A DNA stretch of 64,000 nucleotides from assembly GCA_025558095.1 (NCBI GenBank), contig JAIVFI010000002.1, positions 248,001 to 312,000 on the forward strand, read 5' to 3'. Shown in pieces: positions 32,009-42,349 of the stretch (within the stretch, counting starts at the first letter, position 1; each line of letters opens with the position of its first letter). The notes under the pieces are model-generated. The model was not told the origin of the DNA. It saw only the letters and a program-made list of their open reading frames with translations, and ran no database searches. The translations under genes and the position numbers were made by a program. Source of the DNA: Hyaloraphidium curvatum (lineage: Eukaryota > Monoblepharomycota > Hyaloraphidiomycetes > Hyaloraphidiales > Hyaloraphidiaceae).

Positions 32009-33911
32009 GAGCCCGACGCGAGCGGAGCCGCGGTGCCCGCGCCGACGCTCGGGACCGCTCGCCAAAGATTGAGCCTGGAAACAGCAAGGTCCGGCAGGGG
32101 AGAAAGACGGTCCAAACAGATGGGAGCCGGGATCTAGGTCGCCGTGCGGCTTGCGCCTCTTTTTTCCGCCGCTCTAGTAGTCAGCTGGAGGTGCGTCCGA
32201 GGCAGGCTAAAGAAGATGACGTCAAGACTCGGAGTGACACTGCAATGAGATTCGAAGCATACCGAAGGGGTCGGGAGAGACGGTCCAAGCGGCAAAGGTG
32301 GTCTAGCTTGGCGCCTTCCAGGAGCTCCAATTGTTCCTTGCTGCGGCCGGGGCAGCCCGGCCGTGCAGCTCCGAGCAAGCTGTCCCAATTTGGCCAGTCC
32401 GCGACACATCAGGAGGTAACGTGGTCGACAGACATAGGCCGACCGGAAGCGCGGCTTCATTCCGGCGCGTAGGGAGCCTGGGGAGGGAGGGGGATCGAGC
32501 CCTGACCAAGACCGAGCTGAAGGGCTCCAGGGAGGTGCGGGATTGGCTCGGGCGGGGCTCAGAGGGCCTCTGAGCACAGGTCCAGCCCGTGAAACCGTCG
32601 AGAATGGCTGCCGCGGGAAAAGACGGACCGCCAGCTGGCGAGGCGAATCGCTGGCGCCGCCGTCCCTTGCCGCAGCGAGGCCATGTCCAGGGCCGCGGCA
32701 GGCCGGAAAAGGTTGGGCGCAGTGTCACAACACCGTGTGGGCCGTTTCGCCATGGCTCGGCTACGGAAGGGCCCGCGGAGGTTGGCCGACTCGGGGAAGC
32801 GCAAACAGGGTCCGCCGGCCGCCGTGTCCGCGCACCCGGCGCCGGAGCGACGACTAGCCACGGTCGAAATAGAACGCAGTCGCCGCGGCCCTGCAGAGGT
32901 CTCCAGGGATGGCGTGCCAACCTCCTTGTCGCCGACGATGACGGTCGGCCGGAAGCGCGCGCTCGACGCCGCTGGCGGCCAACACGATACCACCGGTATA
33001 CGGATTCGAAGGACTCAGTAAAAGAACGATTCCGAATCGATGTTGAAATGAAGAACGACTGTATTGCTTACCAGTGACGGACGAAGAGGCTCGAAGTGGT
33101 TCGTGGCGGGACGAAGAAACATCGAGTCGGGCGATCTGCAGTACTTACAGTCTTGGCCTCCTCGTTTTCCAATAGCTTCGCTGTCAATGCAAAAGACGTT
33201 AGAACACCGTCACCAAGACACAGTCGTCACCAGCTGCGCCTCGAAGCCGTCCGCGGGCCCTGTTCCAAGTCAAGCTAGGGAGGGGAAGACGATGGAAGCG
33301 AAGACGAAAGCTTGCCAGACTTCCGAAGAAGAACGCAGCACTTGGTTTTTCATCCACTTCGCCGAATGTGAGGGCGCCCCCGACGCCGATGCCGCGCGAG
33401 CGATGCTTCCAGGAGACCGAGCGAAGCCAACGTTTCCGATCCAGAAATTCTAGCGAGGGAACCCATCATCAAGACGACCGGCTCCGTTCTCCCGTGCAAA
33501 CGTGTTCGGCGCGGCGGTGCAAGTTGCGTGGGCAAGATGCGGAAAGCTGTCTCGCTTTATCCCGCCGGCGGCTGCTGGGGCCACACAGTCAGACTGAAAC
33601 CTTCCGCGGGCGACACGACTCGCCCCGGCCGACAGGCGCCGTCCGTGCGCGCCTGAGCGCAGTCATGGTCCGGTCCGAGGGAACGCCGAGGTCCGCCACC
33701 CCGTAGCTGCCTCGGGACGGGGGAGGGATCGCCCCGCACTGCGCTCCATTGCGGGACGCCGCCCGAAGCCGTCGACCCGACGGCCGTCGCCCCTGCCGAC
33801 GGTGCCCGCCGGTGCCGTTTAAGGTAGTGCGCCCAACGCGCAGCGGAAGGAACTCGTCGTGGTGCCGACTGAGCCCGAACGACGGTCCTTGTCCCCTCCG
33901 GCTTCGGCGGA

Positions 33912-34030
33912 ACCGCGCGCTGCCCTCCGCGACGGCCGAACGCCGGAAAATCCACCTCCGCGGGAGTCGCCCGGCGTCGTTCCGTCCGCGGAAAAGGGCG
34001 CGAGATGGTACCCGACCGTGGGCTGCGGGC
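33912..34030 (+). repeat. Spacer repeat D, right copy
   Basis: CCGCGCGCTGCCCTC and CCCGACCGTGGGCTGCGGG (34011-34029) match the copy about 2.0 kb upstream. Confidence 0.65.
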
Positions 34031-36592
34031 GCCCGCCGGTCCTCGAGTCGCGGGTCGGGAAGAGGTGCTCCCTGCAGCAAGCGGCTTGAAGTTCGGACGG
34101 GCGTCCGAAACGAGATCGAAATGGTTCAAAATAAGACGAGAATAGAGGTCTTGGTGACGCCGAGTTGTGCTCCCACTCATCCGACGAAGTCTCACGACGA
34201 GCTCGGAGGTCGGGGCCGACTTCGAGGCCCGCATGAGAAACACGGCCCAACGAGAAGACCGGGACTTCAAAGAATCTCAATCGAGCACCAGCACCTGCAA
34301 CTTCATGGGTCGGAAAGGCTCCGTGCGTTCGGCGTTGGAAGACCAAGCGAGCGCACGCCGAGAGAATCCCGTCGGTCCCCCTGCCAACAGACCGCAGACA
34401 AGAGCGAACGAAGGAATCAACCCTGCCAGCCTGCAAGACTTCCAAGAGCAAACTGTAGTTCGGATTCGGCCAGGAGTCCCTCCCGCGGGGGAAGGGGGAT
34501 CGATCGTCGCTCCCGAGTCCACATGACAACCGCCCGCCGCAAATGCCCCGCGGCGGCACCAATTCCGTTGTTATCCGACCCGGCGCGGCGGCATCCGATG
34601 TTAGGAACGGTCCTGCGCGGCGAGTCGAGCGCCAGCTGGCGGTGCGCCCCGCCGCCCGCGGCATCCCGCGCCCCGCTGCCGCCACGTCCCGGCACCGCGC
34701 GGGAGCGGAACAGGCCGGGCAGAGCTCCACGCGTGCTCCGGTCGGTTTTCGGGATGTTCGCGCGGGGAAAGGTGCCGCTGATGGTGGCCGATGACCGGCG
34801 AAGAGACCATGGAGGATCATCCCCGGGCTGGCCATGCGGCGACGCGCCGCGGAACGTACGGGTTTCGCGGAAAGATGTAGAATGGGGTCGGAGTCGAGCG
34901 CTCCGAGACGGCGGCCACGCTGCGGCTTGGACGGGATGGTGTCCTTGTTTGACGATTCGGCAGCGGGGATGGGCTAAGCGAGGAAAAGAATCGAAACGAT
35001 GGGCTTTAGAAACCCCATGGCGTGCTGGAGATCCAAGACTTCGAATGACAGTAATCGAGAAGAACGGTGTTTGCTAGGAGGAAGGATGGGTGCGTTCGGA
35101 AAGCGAACCAAGCTGACGAGTGTGCGAGCTCGAGAGCGTCGATCCTCCCTGTTTGGCTTTCCACAGACCCGTCGCCCTCGAAACTCGCCCGAAATAGATG
35201 CAATCATTGCGTGCTCGCAGCCCCGGGGCACGGTGGGGTACACCACCCACCGAATCCCGCTTCCTTTGCGCCAACGGCATGCCGAACCCCGACCCAACCC
35301 GACTCCCGCGAGCAAAGCCCCGCTACGGGTCCGCCGGCCCCAGCAAATGCACATACGCATGTCGACGGTGCCGCCGGGCCCATCCTGCAGGCGAACCGAG
35401 CCGCCCAGCCCTCGAGCGGCCGCCCTGCTCCGTGCGCGCCCGCGCGGCCCCGGGGGGCCAAAGGAAGCCGGCGGCCCCTCTCGGCGCGCACATGCCCCGA
35501 GACGATACCCGTCTGTCGATTCCGTGCCCCGTCGTGCGGCGGGTGGTCGTTGCGCTGCCTTTCCGGGGGCCGTGGCGTCCGCAGCGACGGACCGGCCGTG
35601 CCGCGCCGCCGTCGTGTTCCGGCCCCGGGGGCGCGGATGCCGGCATAGAATCGGCTCCTGCAGCTCATCCGTCCCGCGTCGCGGAAAAGAGTATGACGGC
35701 CGGGCTGCCTTGTACGAGCTCGAGGCCGCGGGGGTCTGCGTCTAACCGTGCACGAGCGTCGCCGGTTCGTCCTCGCTTCCCCGCAGCCGGTGACAGTAAC
35801 ATCATGGCGAGCCCCATGCCGCAATAATCAGCGGAAGATCGACGTCGAACGGCGCCCCGCGCGTTCGGATTCCGGACGCCCCGCCAGAAAGGCTTGTCCA
35901 GCATGCCCAGCCAGACGTCCACGGCCCAGCGCCGGGCAAACGGGCGCAACCAGCACGCCAACAGGAATCCAAGCCCACCGTTGAGCAGGAAGAAAGGGGG
36001 GAGGTTCCGACCAAGACGCCGCCTGCCGGGCAGGCCCCGGAACCCATCCCCCCGCCGTCCCCTTCCGATGTAGGTGCCCGCGCGCAGCAGGGAGGGCAGG
36101 GACCGCCCCCCTCGCTCCGGAACCGGCCGCACCGATGTTTCATCCGCCTTGATGGCCGGACGACGTCCCCCCGATCCCGGTTGCCATCCCCCGCCACCGC
36201 CGCCCCCCCCGGCCGTCATCGACACCCCGCAGCACCCCACGAGCTGCCGCGAACCCCGCCTCCGACCTCCCCGCATCCTCCCAAGGACACGTTGTGCTCC
36301 CCCGCCCCGCTGCGGCCGCACTCCGAAGCCGAACGGGGCATTCGGACCGCCACCTGTCGACTCCCCGTTCCCCTGGCGGTCCCCCATCCCCGTCCGTTCC
36401 CCGGGGCGCGGCCGGCCGCGGGAAGCTGCGGGATTTCAGCAGCCCGGCAAGCTTATACCGGCGGAAGGGAAGGATAGGTGTTTGCTCCGGTTCGCGGTGC
36501 CGGCACGTGGTGGGTGTTCCGGGGGGGGGGAACCGGCCGGGGTCAGGAGCCCCAAACGCCCGACCGACGAGGGCGGGGGAAAGAGGCGGAGA

Positions 36593-36612
36593 GGGGGGGG
36601 GGGGGGGGGGGG
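36593..36612 (+). repeat. 20-base poly-G run in a G-rich block
   Basis: An uninterrupted run of 20 G is followed by ACGGGGAGCGGGGGCG and preceded by GGGCGGGGGAAAGAGG. Four or more G-tracts close together could fold into a G-quadruplex. Confidence 0.85.
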
Positions 36613-37227
36613 ACGGGGAGCGGGGGCGTTGACATGTCGGCCGAAAGGCGCGGCGGCGGCGGCGGACGGGACAGGGCCGTGGTGCTAGCGGGCGGGTTCG
36701 CGCGGTCGATGTGGCGAGTCGCTTGACGGCAAAAGGCACGGATCGGAGCCGCAAGGTCCGCGATGGGACCATCGGATCACGGAGAGCAGTCATTCGTGGA
36801 GCTGATTGCGGTGTCGGATGCGGATGAAGGAGCCTCATACTTCGAGTTGTCGAACGACCCGGCACCGATGCGGCTTCATTCCAAGCGAGGTAGCCAAGGA
36901 TTTCCGATTCGCGACGTGTGGTCCAATGAGGAGCTAAATAGCGATCGGATCTTCCACCGTGGACGGCCTTTGTGTCCAACCGACCTTATGGTTTCGGGAT
37001 GGGTGTGAATCACCATCGGGTGCGCTCCGACAGGGGACCGGTCGAACCACCCGGCGTCCCCTCCCCCACCCGAGCCGCCGGGTGCGACGCCGCTCGGATC
37101 TCGAAGGCGTGGAGCACCGGGAGAGCGCGCTTGGCGTGGCCGCAGGGAGGGGTTACCAGTTTGACTCACCTCGTCGGGCCTGTGCATCGCCTTACGTCAC
37201 AGGGACACCCCGTCCCACCCTCCCTCG

Positions 37228-37941
37228 ATGTCCGCGCCGTGGGCGCCGCCGCACGCGTGGGCCGCGCCGCACACGTGGTCGCCGCCGCCGCCGCCGCTGG
37301 GCGCGCCGGCGTCGCCGTGGGGCGCGGCCGCGCCGTCGTGGGAGCGGCCCCCCGCGTGGGAGGCGTGGCGGCTCCCGCAGCAGCAGCAGCCGCCGCCGCC
37401 GCCGCCGCACGGCTGGCCGCACTCTCAGCACGCGCAGGGCCCGCACGGCTACCCGCACCCGGCCCCCGCCCCGGACCCCGGCGAGCCCCTCGAGCCGTCC
37501 CCGGCATCGCCCGACCCCGCGCCGTCGCCCGGCCCCCGCCCCCGCGCACCCCGCAGGCCGCCGCGCCGCGCTCCCGCCTCCGCTGAGCCCGCGGACCCCG
37601 GCTCGCCCACGCCGTCGGGCTCGGGCTCGGACCGCCCGGTGTCGGCGCGCGACGCAGCAAGCATCCCGCCGCGCGTGCTGCGCGCCACCGCCGTCGCGCT
37701 GTACGGCAGGGACGTCGGCCAGCTGACAGACGTCCAGAGGGACAAGTGCGTAGCGGAGATCATCAAGCGGCGCTCGCGCAACTCGGAGTACGCGCGGCGC
37801 TCGCGCACCCGCAAGCGCGAACACGCCGCGGACCTGGAGAAGCGGGTCAGCGAGCTCGAGGCGGAACGGGACGCGCTGCTGATGCAGATCAGGGACCTGG
37901 AGAACATGCTGGGGGAGGGGGGAGGGGTAGAGGGCCGATGA
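37228..37941 (+). CDS. bZIP transcription factor with bHLH-array-like N-terminus
   Basis: Protein of 237 residues from ATG 37228. The N-terminus (MSAPWAPPHAWAAPHTW) resembles the MSAP..WAPPYA start of the array bHLH proteins, followed by Pro-rich sequence. The C-terminal third is a bZIP: the basic segment KRRSRNSEYARRSRTRKRE contains the invariant Asn and Arg at the expected NxxxAxxSR spacing. Heptad leucines follow (LEKRVSELEAERDALL...LENML). It probably binds DNA as a dimer in the nucleus. It lies at the end of the bHLH block on the same strand. No intron is needed. Confidence 0.85.
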   Translation: MSAPWAPPHAWAAPHTWSPPPPPLGAPASPWGAAAPSWERPPAWEAWRLPQQQQPPPPPPHGWPHSQHAQGPHGYPHPAPAPDPGEPLEPSPASPDPAPSPGPRPRAPRRPPRRAPASAEPADPGSPTPSGSGSDRPVSARDAASIPPRVLRATAVALYGRDVGQLTDVQRDKCVAEIIKRRSRNSEYARRSRTRKREHAADLEKRVSELEAERDALLMQIRDLENMLGEGGGVEGR

Positions 37942-38321
37942 GCCGCACGGCTCGGGACCGGAGGGCGCGCCGCCCCGGCGACGGCGGCCTTCTCCTGGCC
38001 GATAGATCCGGGCGAGCAACTTGCCGGGCACTTGCTCGCCCGTCCTCGGAACTGGACGCACTCGGAGGGTGTCTAATATATTCATGTTCACTTCGGAGGA
38101 CCGTGTAGATCAAGCCATCCATCCCATCGTCGGAGCAGCGAAGTCCTCTGGAGTGCGAATTGACATTCTTGCTGGCTTTAGCCGGGGCTTGGAAGCGGCA
38201 GTGCAACGGCAAGGATCCGTGCTGCATCCGCTGCTCCGACTCCTTTTACCCGCTTATCGCCCCGCGTCGAGATTACCCCGCGCCCCGCGTTCCGTCCGCG
38301 AAACGCGTCCGCCGCCCGTGA
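37942..38321. other. Intergenic, promoter region of the metal transporter
   Basis: No gene is seen. Confidence 0.5.
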
Positions 38322-39810
38322 ATGACGTCCGCGGACTTTACTCCCCGCGATTCCGCGGCGCCGGTCACATCGGACGCGGAATGCGAGCCGGGATCCGCGC
38401 CCTCCGCCACCGCCAGCTCGCCCCGCTCCCTCCCTCCTCCGCCCTCGGAACCCCCTCTCGCCGAGCCCGACGGCGCATCGCCGCTCCCTGCTCCCCCTCT
38501 GGCCCCTAAACCCCGCTCCCGCGCCCTGAATTTCCTCCTGCACACCCCGACGGGCCGCCGCACCCTCCTCCTCTTCTCCTCGCTCGCCCTCGCCAACCTC
38601 CTCGCCTGGACCGCCGCGCTGATCCTATCCCGCGTCCTCCCCGGGGAGCTGCTCGCGGGCTCCGTGCTGGCATGGACGCTGGGCCTGAGGCACGCCATCG
38701 ACGTGGACCACATCGCGGCGATCGACAACATCACGCGCCGCCTGGTGGCGATGGGGCAGGAACCCGTGACCGTCGGGCTGTTCTTCGCCCTGGGGCATTC
38801 CACCGTCGTTTTCGCCGCCACCGTGGCCTTTGTCGTTCTCGTCCAAAGCCTCAAGGAGGCCGCGGGGGAGAGCATGGCGGCCGCGGAGCGGTGGTTGGGG
38901 ATCGTGGGCACCAGCGTCAGCGCCTTCTTTTTGCTGCTGATTTCGGTGGCCAATGTGTCGACCCTGATTTCGGCGTGGAGGGCGCGCAGGAGGGGGGAGA
39001 TGAACGTCACGGCGAACCCGGTGCCGGACCTGCCCGTGGTCCCCGCCGCGGCCGGCGACGGCCCGGAACCCGGACTCGCGGACGGCGACGCCAAGCCGGA
39101 CGTGGAATCCGCTTCCAAGTCGGACGCCGGGAGCGTCTCCCCGTCGGGGAAGGACGCCGCGCCCGCGGACCCCGCGCTTGTCGTCCCCGGCGGCTTCTGC
39201 TCCCGCTACGTGATCATCCCGCTCACCCGCACCGTCGACCGCCCGTACAAGACCTTCCTCCTGGGCCTCCTCTTCGGCCTGGGCTTCGACACCGCGACGC
39301 AGGTGATCCTGCTTTCCACCTCTGCCCTGCAGTCCCTGCAGCTCGATTCCGGACCGTACGCGGTGCTCGTGTTCCCGGTCTTGTTCGCGTGCGGGATGAC
39401 GCTCGTCGATTCCCTGGACGGCGCGTCGATGCTGTGGGCGTACCGCTACGCCGCGTTCGATCCCAGAAGGAGGGCGTGGTACAACGTGCTCATCACCTCG
39501 GCGAGCCTGCTCGTCGCCGTGGCGGTCGGTGTCATGCAGGTGCTCAACCTGGCCGATGCCATCGTGGACGCGCCGGACGGAGAGAGCGCGTTCTGGGACG
39601 GGCTGAGGGGGTTGCAGAGCGAGGTGGTGGGGGGCGTCGTTGCCGGGTGGGTGAGGCGTCGACGGATGGCGACGCGTTGCTAATGTTCCCCACAGGATCT
39701 TCCTGCTGGCCTTCCTCCTCGCCGTCGTCATCTACAGGTACAGCGATCCCGGCAGGAAGAAGGGCAAGCCGGACGGGAAGCAGCCCTCGACCGACCCGCC
39801 GGCTGTCTGA
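38322..39810 (+). CDS. NiCoT-family nickel/cobalt transporter (2 exons)
   Basis: Exons 38322-39646 and 39696-39810, with a 49-nt intron (GTGGGTGAGG...CCCCACAG), give 479 residues. Signatures of the NiCoT (HoxN/NixA) family are clear: LRHAIDVDHIAAIDN (residues 122-136, with the HxxxDH metal motif), LGFDTATQVILLS, and LFACGMTLVDSLDGASML. There are about eight hydrophobic helices, with an acidic and Ser-rich cytoplasmic loop in the middle, as in fungal members. The last helix is completed only by exon 2 (IFLLAFLLAVVIYRY), followed by a basic tail. It imports Ni2+ or Co2+ across a membrane, for example for urease. The selectivity cannot be decided. Confidence 0.9.
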
Positions 39811-40210
39811 TGAAAATGGGCTCGGCTCGGTGTTGCGAAGACAACTAAACTCCCACGCGGCTTCCGGCCGACGACCTCCGCGCACGCCGGCCTCAACACC
39901 GGAGCTCCTCGATTCCCCGGCATCTCTAACTCCCATTCTACAACCCCGGCGTCCTTGTCCACCGCCCGGCGAACTTGGCATGTATCCGGGGTGGCACGGG
40001 CTAGCGAGCTTGTAGGCCTCCTGGGCCGCGGCAGCTACAGACACACCAGTGCCACACCCCGTAACATAATCTTAAAAGTATCTCGAGCTTCAGTCTAGAT
40101 AGTGAGCAGCTGAGGCTGGTTAGTTTTTCCGTGAGTTGTCGGGGACCAGTTTGTGCCGCAGGGCGGTGTGGCTCCGGCAGTCGGATCTATGGCGCGCCGC
40201 CCTCGACCAA
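39811..40210. other. Intergenic holding a DUF4139 relic
   Basis: It contains the relic at about 39870-39972. A TATA-like CTTAAAAGTATC lies near 40070, about 140 bases before the next start codon. Confidence 0.45.
39870..39972 (-). pseudogene. Relic of the 3' end of a DUF4139 gene
   Basis: Read on the minus strand it gives VDKDAGVVEWELEMPG, matching the end of the intact DUF4139 protein (TRDAGVLEWEVEVPAG) 2.5 kb away. It has no upstream coding sequence. Confidence 0.6.
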
Positions 40211-42178
40211 ATGGACTCCGCCGCCGAACTCGCCCGGGCCCGCGCCGACGTCGCGCGAAGGGGGGCGGAGCTTGACTCTCTCGAGGCGTCCGCTCCCGAG
40301 CGCCCGTTGGCGGAGGCGCGGCTCAAGGTGGCGCGAGCGGCCTTCGAAGTCGCGGACGCGGCACACGAACGCGAGCTCGCGACGGACGCGGTCGTGGCGG
40401 CGGCTGCGCTTCTGGACTCAGCAGAGATTGCCGTCCAACTGGCCGCCGCCGCCGCCGCGGCTTCTGAGCAGAGCGGCGACGGGGAAGCCGCTGACAACGC
40501 GAGGACAGCTGCCGCACAGAAGGAGCGAGCTCGCGAAGAGAGACGAATCAAACTCGCGGAGAGGCGGCGCGAGCGCGCGGAGAGGCAGCGTGCCCTCGAG
40601 GAGCGGCAGCGCGCCCTTGAGGAGCGGCAGCGGGCACTTGAGCAGCGCGAACTCCGGGAGAGGCAGCTCCGAGATCTTGGGACTCCTTCATCACCGCCGC
40701 CGGCACCGCGGGTGCTCATACCTTCGCCGAGCCAGCGAGCACGTTCACAGATTCAGCACAAGCTCCTTAAACGGTGGATGCCAACGGCGCAAAATGTGGC
40801 GGCGATGGTCGAGCTGCATTCGCCGCGGGACAGAGACGACGCTGCCGTCCAAGAGTGGCAGCGCTTGTTCAAGTGGATCGAAAAAGGTCCGCCGGCGGGT
40901 GCTTTTTCGCGGACTGAGTTCTTCACATCGCAATCGGATGAGCATCGGAAGCTTGAGGTTGCGATGGTGTCACAGCTAGCGCTTTACCTCGAAAAGCGCC
41001 TCCGCGATCGTCGTCGCGACAGCATTACCGATTCTTCAATCTTGTGGATTAACGAACTGTCGACCGCAAAGTCAAACAGAGTCGATCTTGCTCTTTTGTC
41101 TGTCGAAGACAGCGGCGTCGCCAACATCCGCGTTATCGTGGACAGCGTGGTCGGGTCCAGCTCGATGAACAAGGAGGCGCCCATAGATGCATACGTCTAC
41201 GAGGTGACGTCGACCTCTCTGGCGGACCACAGGCCATACCACTTGCTCGGCATCGCTCTTGGCCTTCCCCAGAACGGGTCCATGGAGGCAAGCGTGTGGG
41301 CGTTCTCGGGTTTCAACGACAAGAGGCAGCAGGACCAAAATCGATCCCTGCTCTTTTCTGGATCCGGGAACTGCTCGGCGGGCGAACTGATGGCACGTCT
41401 GGAGGCCGCTGCCTGTGCCTTTGCAGAGACAGAGCCCGAGGACGCGCTGGCTCCCTTTTACGACGAGCCGCACCTCTTTTGGACTGCCGACAGGAAGCTA
41501 CGGAAGGTCGTTTTCGACCCAGAACGCTCGGAGCAGTGGAGGGACGTCACGGAGGCTGCTGAGGTCATCTACAAGCGGCGCGGAGGATTCGTTCGGCGAT
41601 TGCGAGACTGCCGGCGTCCACTCTACATTGAGTATCCATTCAACGAGGGATATCACCTGCCGGGCACCGCTGCGGACGCGGTGCGTGCAGCCCAGGCCGT
41701 CATGAACTTGCACAGCGCAGGGTTTATTCACGGCGACATACGTCTGTCGAACATTCTGTTTTCCGGAGACGGGGCCGCCCACTTGATTGATTTTGACCTC
41801 GCGGGAACAGTGAGCTCGACATATGTTTCGAACTACAACACGCAAGTCGTGGACGGCGTGCGGGCGGCCGGTGCGAATTCGGGCCAACAGATGGAATACG
41901 TTCACGACTGGGAGGCTCTTGCGGGGACGTTTTCGAAATGCTTGCAACCTCCGGAAGGCCATCAGTCGAGTGATTGGGAAACGGCTTTAGAACTACTGCG
42001 GAGTGGGAACTTCAGCGGGCTCCAAGCACTTGGTGCTTTCCCCCTTGAGCCGACGGACGTTGCTCGGGCGCTGTTTGTAGCGCCTGCAGCGGGAGCGCGT
42101 GGAACGGCGTCGCCTGCATCGCCTGGCTCGCGGGACATGGGGGAGCCGCCGGCAAAGCGGCCGCGCACGGAGAGCTAG
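40211..42178 (+). CDS. Crinkler-like protein: coiled coil, nuclease-like middle, protein-kinase-like C-terminus
   Basis: Protein of 655 residues from the first ATG (40211); the frame is open upstream but with no ATG. Residues about 1-190 are Ala/Arg/Glu-rich coiled coil with three exact-frame QRALEER repeats. Residues about 230-420 have a RVDLALL strand and a YEVTSTS strand that could be a PD-(D/E)xK-type nuclease core. Residues about 440-610 are kinase-like: IHGDIRLSNILF (HGD 507-509) and LIDFDLAGT (DFD 527-529). HGD and DFD in place of HRD and DFG are seen in Crinkler and FunK1-type atypical kinases of fungi and oomycetes. The codon use is noticeably less GC-rich than its neighbours, hinting at transfer or recent arrival. 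It has no signal peptide. Substrate and role are unknown. Confidence 0.65.
   Translation: MDSAAELARARADVARRGAELDSLEASAPERPLAEARLKVARAAFEVADAAHERELATDAVVAAAALLDSAEIAVQLAAAAAAASEQSGDGEAADNARTAAAQKERAREERRIKLAERRRERAERQRALEERQRALEERQRALEQRELRERQLRDLGTPSSPPPAPRVLIPSPSQRARSQIQHKLLKRWMPTAQNVAAMVELHSPRDRDDAAVQEWQRLFKWIEKGPPAGAFSRTEFFTSQSDEHRKLEVAMVSQLALYLEKRLRDRRRDSITDSSILWINELSTAKSNRVDLALLSVEDSGVANIRVIVDSVVGSSSMNKEAPIDAYVYEVTSTSLADHRPYHLLGIALGLPQNGSMEASVWAFSGFNDKRQQDQNRSLLFSGSGNCSAGELMARLEAAACAFAETEPEDALAPFYDEPHLFWTADRKLRKVVFDPERSEQWRDVTEAAEVIYKRRGGFVRRLRDCRRPLYIEYPFNEGYHLPGTAADAVRAAQAVMNLHSAGFIHGDIRLSNILFSGDGAAHLIDFDLAGTVSSTYVSNYNTQVVDGVRAAGANSGQQMEYVHDWEALAGTFSKCLQPPEGHQSSDWETALELLRSGNFSGLQALGAFPLEPTDVARALFVAPAAGARGTASPASPGSRDMGEPPAKRPRTES
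40586..40648 (+). repeat. Three 21-nt repeats inside the coiled coil
   Basis: Units at 40586, 40607 and 40628 each encode QRALE(E/Q)R, extending the coiled coil by whole heptads. Confidence 0.85.
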
Positions 42179-42349
42179 GGTTGGTTCCTGGTGTCAACCA
42201 GCTGGTGCGCCTCCTGCGGGTTGGAGGCTCTTCCTCTTCCACGAAGGCCAAGGCGGACGGGAAGCAGCTCAACATCGGCATGTCCGCTATTGGGCGTAGT
42301 GTTTCTCCATGACTCGTGGAGGAGGGAGAAAAATAAACCCTCCCAGGTC

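Larger units (their letters stand above)
31008..37227. other. 6.2-kb gene-poor, repeat-containing region
   Basis: No gene is supported. It holds a duplicated segment (31886-32008 and 33912-34030) and long G runs near 36521-36612. A minus-strand open frame at 36387-35665 (240 codons) encodes a short hydrophobic stretch (LPPFFLLNGGLGFLLACWL) but is otherwise low-complexity and remains doubtful. Confidence 0.5.

Noticed and set aside
32470-32560. Minus-strand GGGCTCGATCCCC, resembling a tRNA T-arm
   Set aside because: No acceptor stem, D-arm or anticodon arm could be paired around it. I found no tRNA or rRNA gene in the window.
33750-35077. Long plus-strand frame and the 338-codon minus-strand frame at 34835-33819
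   Set aside because: Composition is shuffled, without domains, and the region contains decayed repeats, so these are chance frames.
35340-35460. CTYACRRCRRAH segment resembling the start of a Zn2Cys6 cluster
   Set aside because: The third and later cysteines are missing in that frame, and no regulator body follows. At most a relic.
35665-36387. Minus-strand 240-codon frame with one hydrophobic stretch
   Set aside because: Gly/Arg-rich low complexity around a single hydrophobic run; no conserved partner in the window, so not called as a gene.
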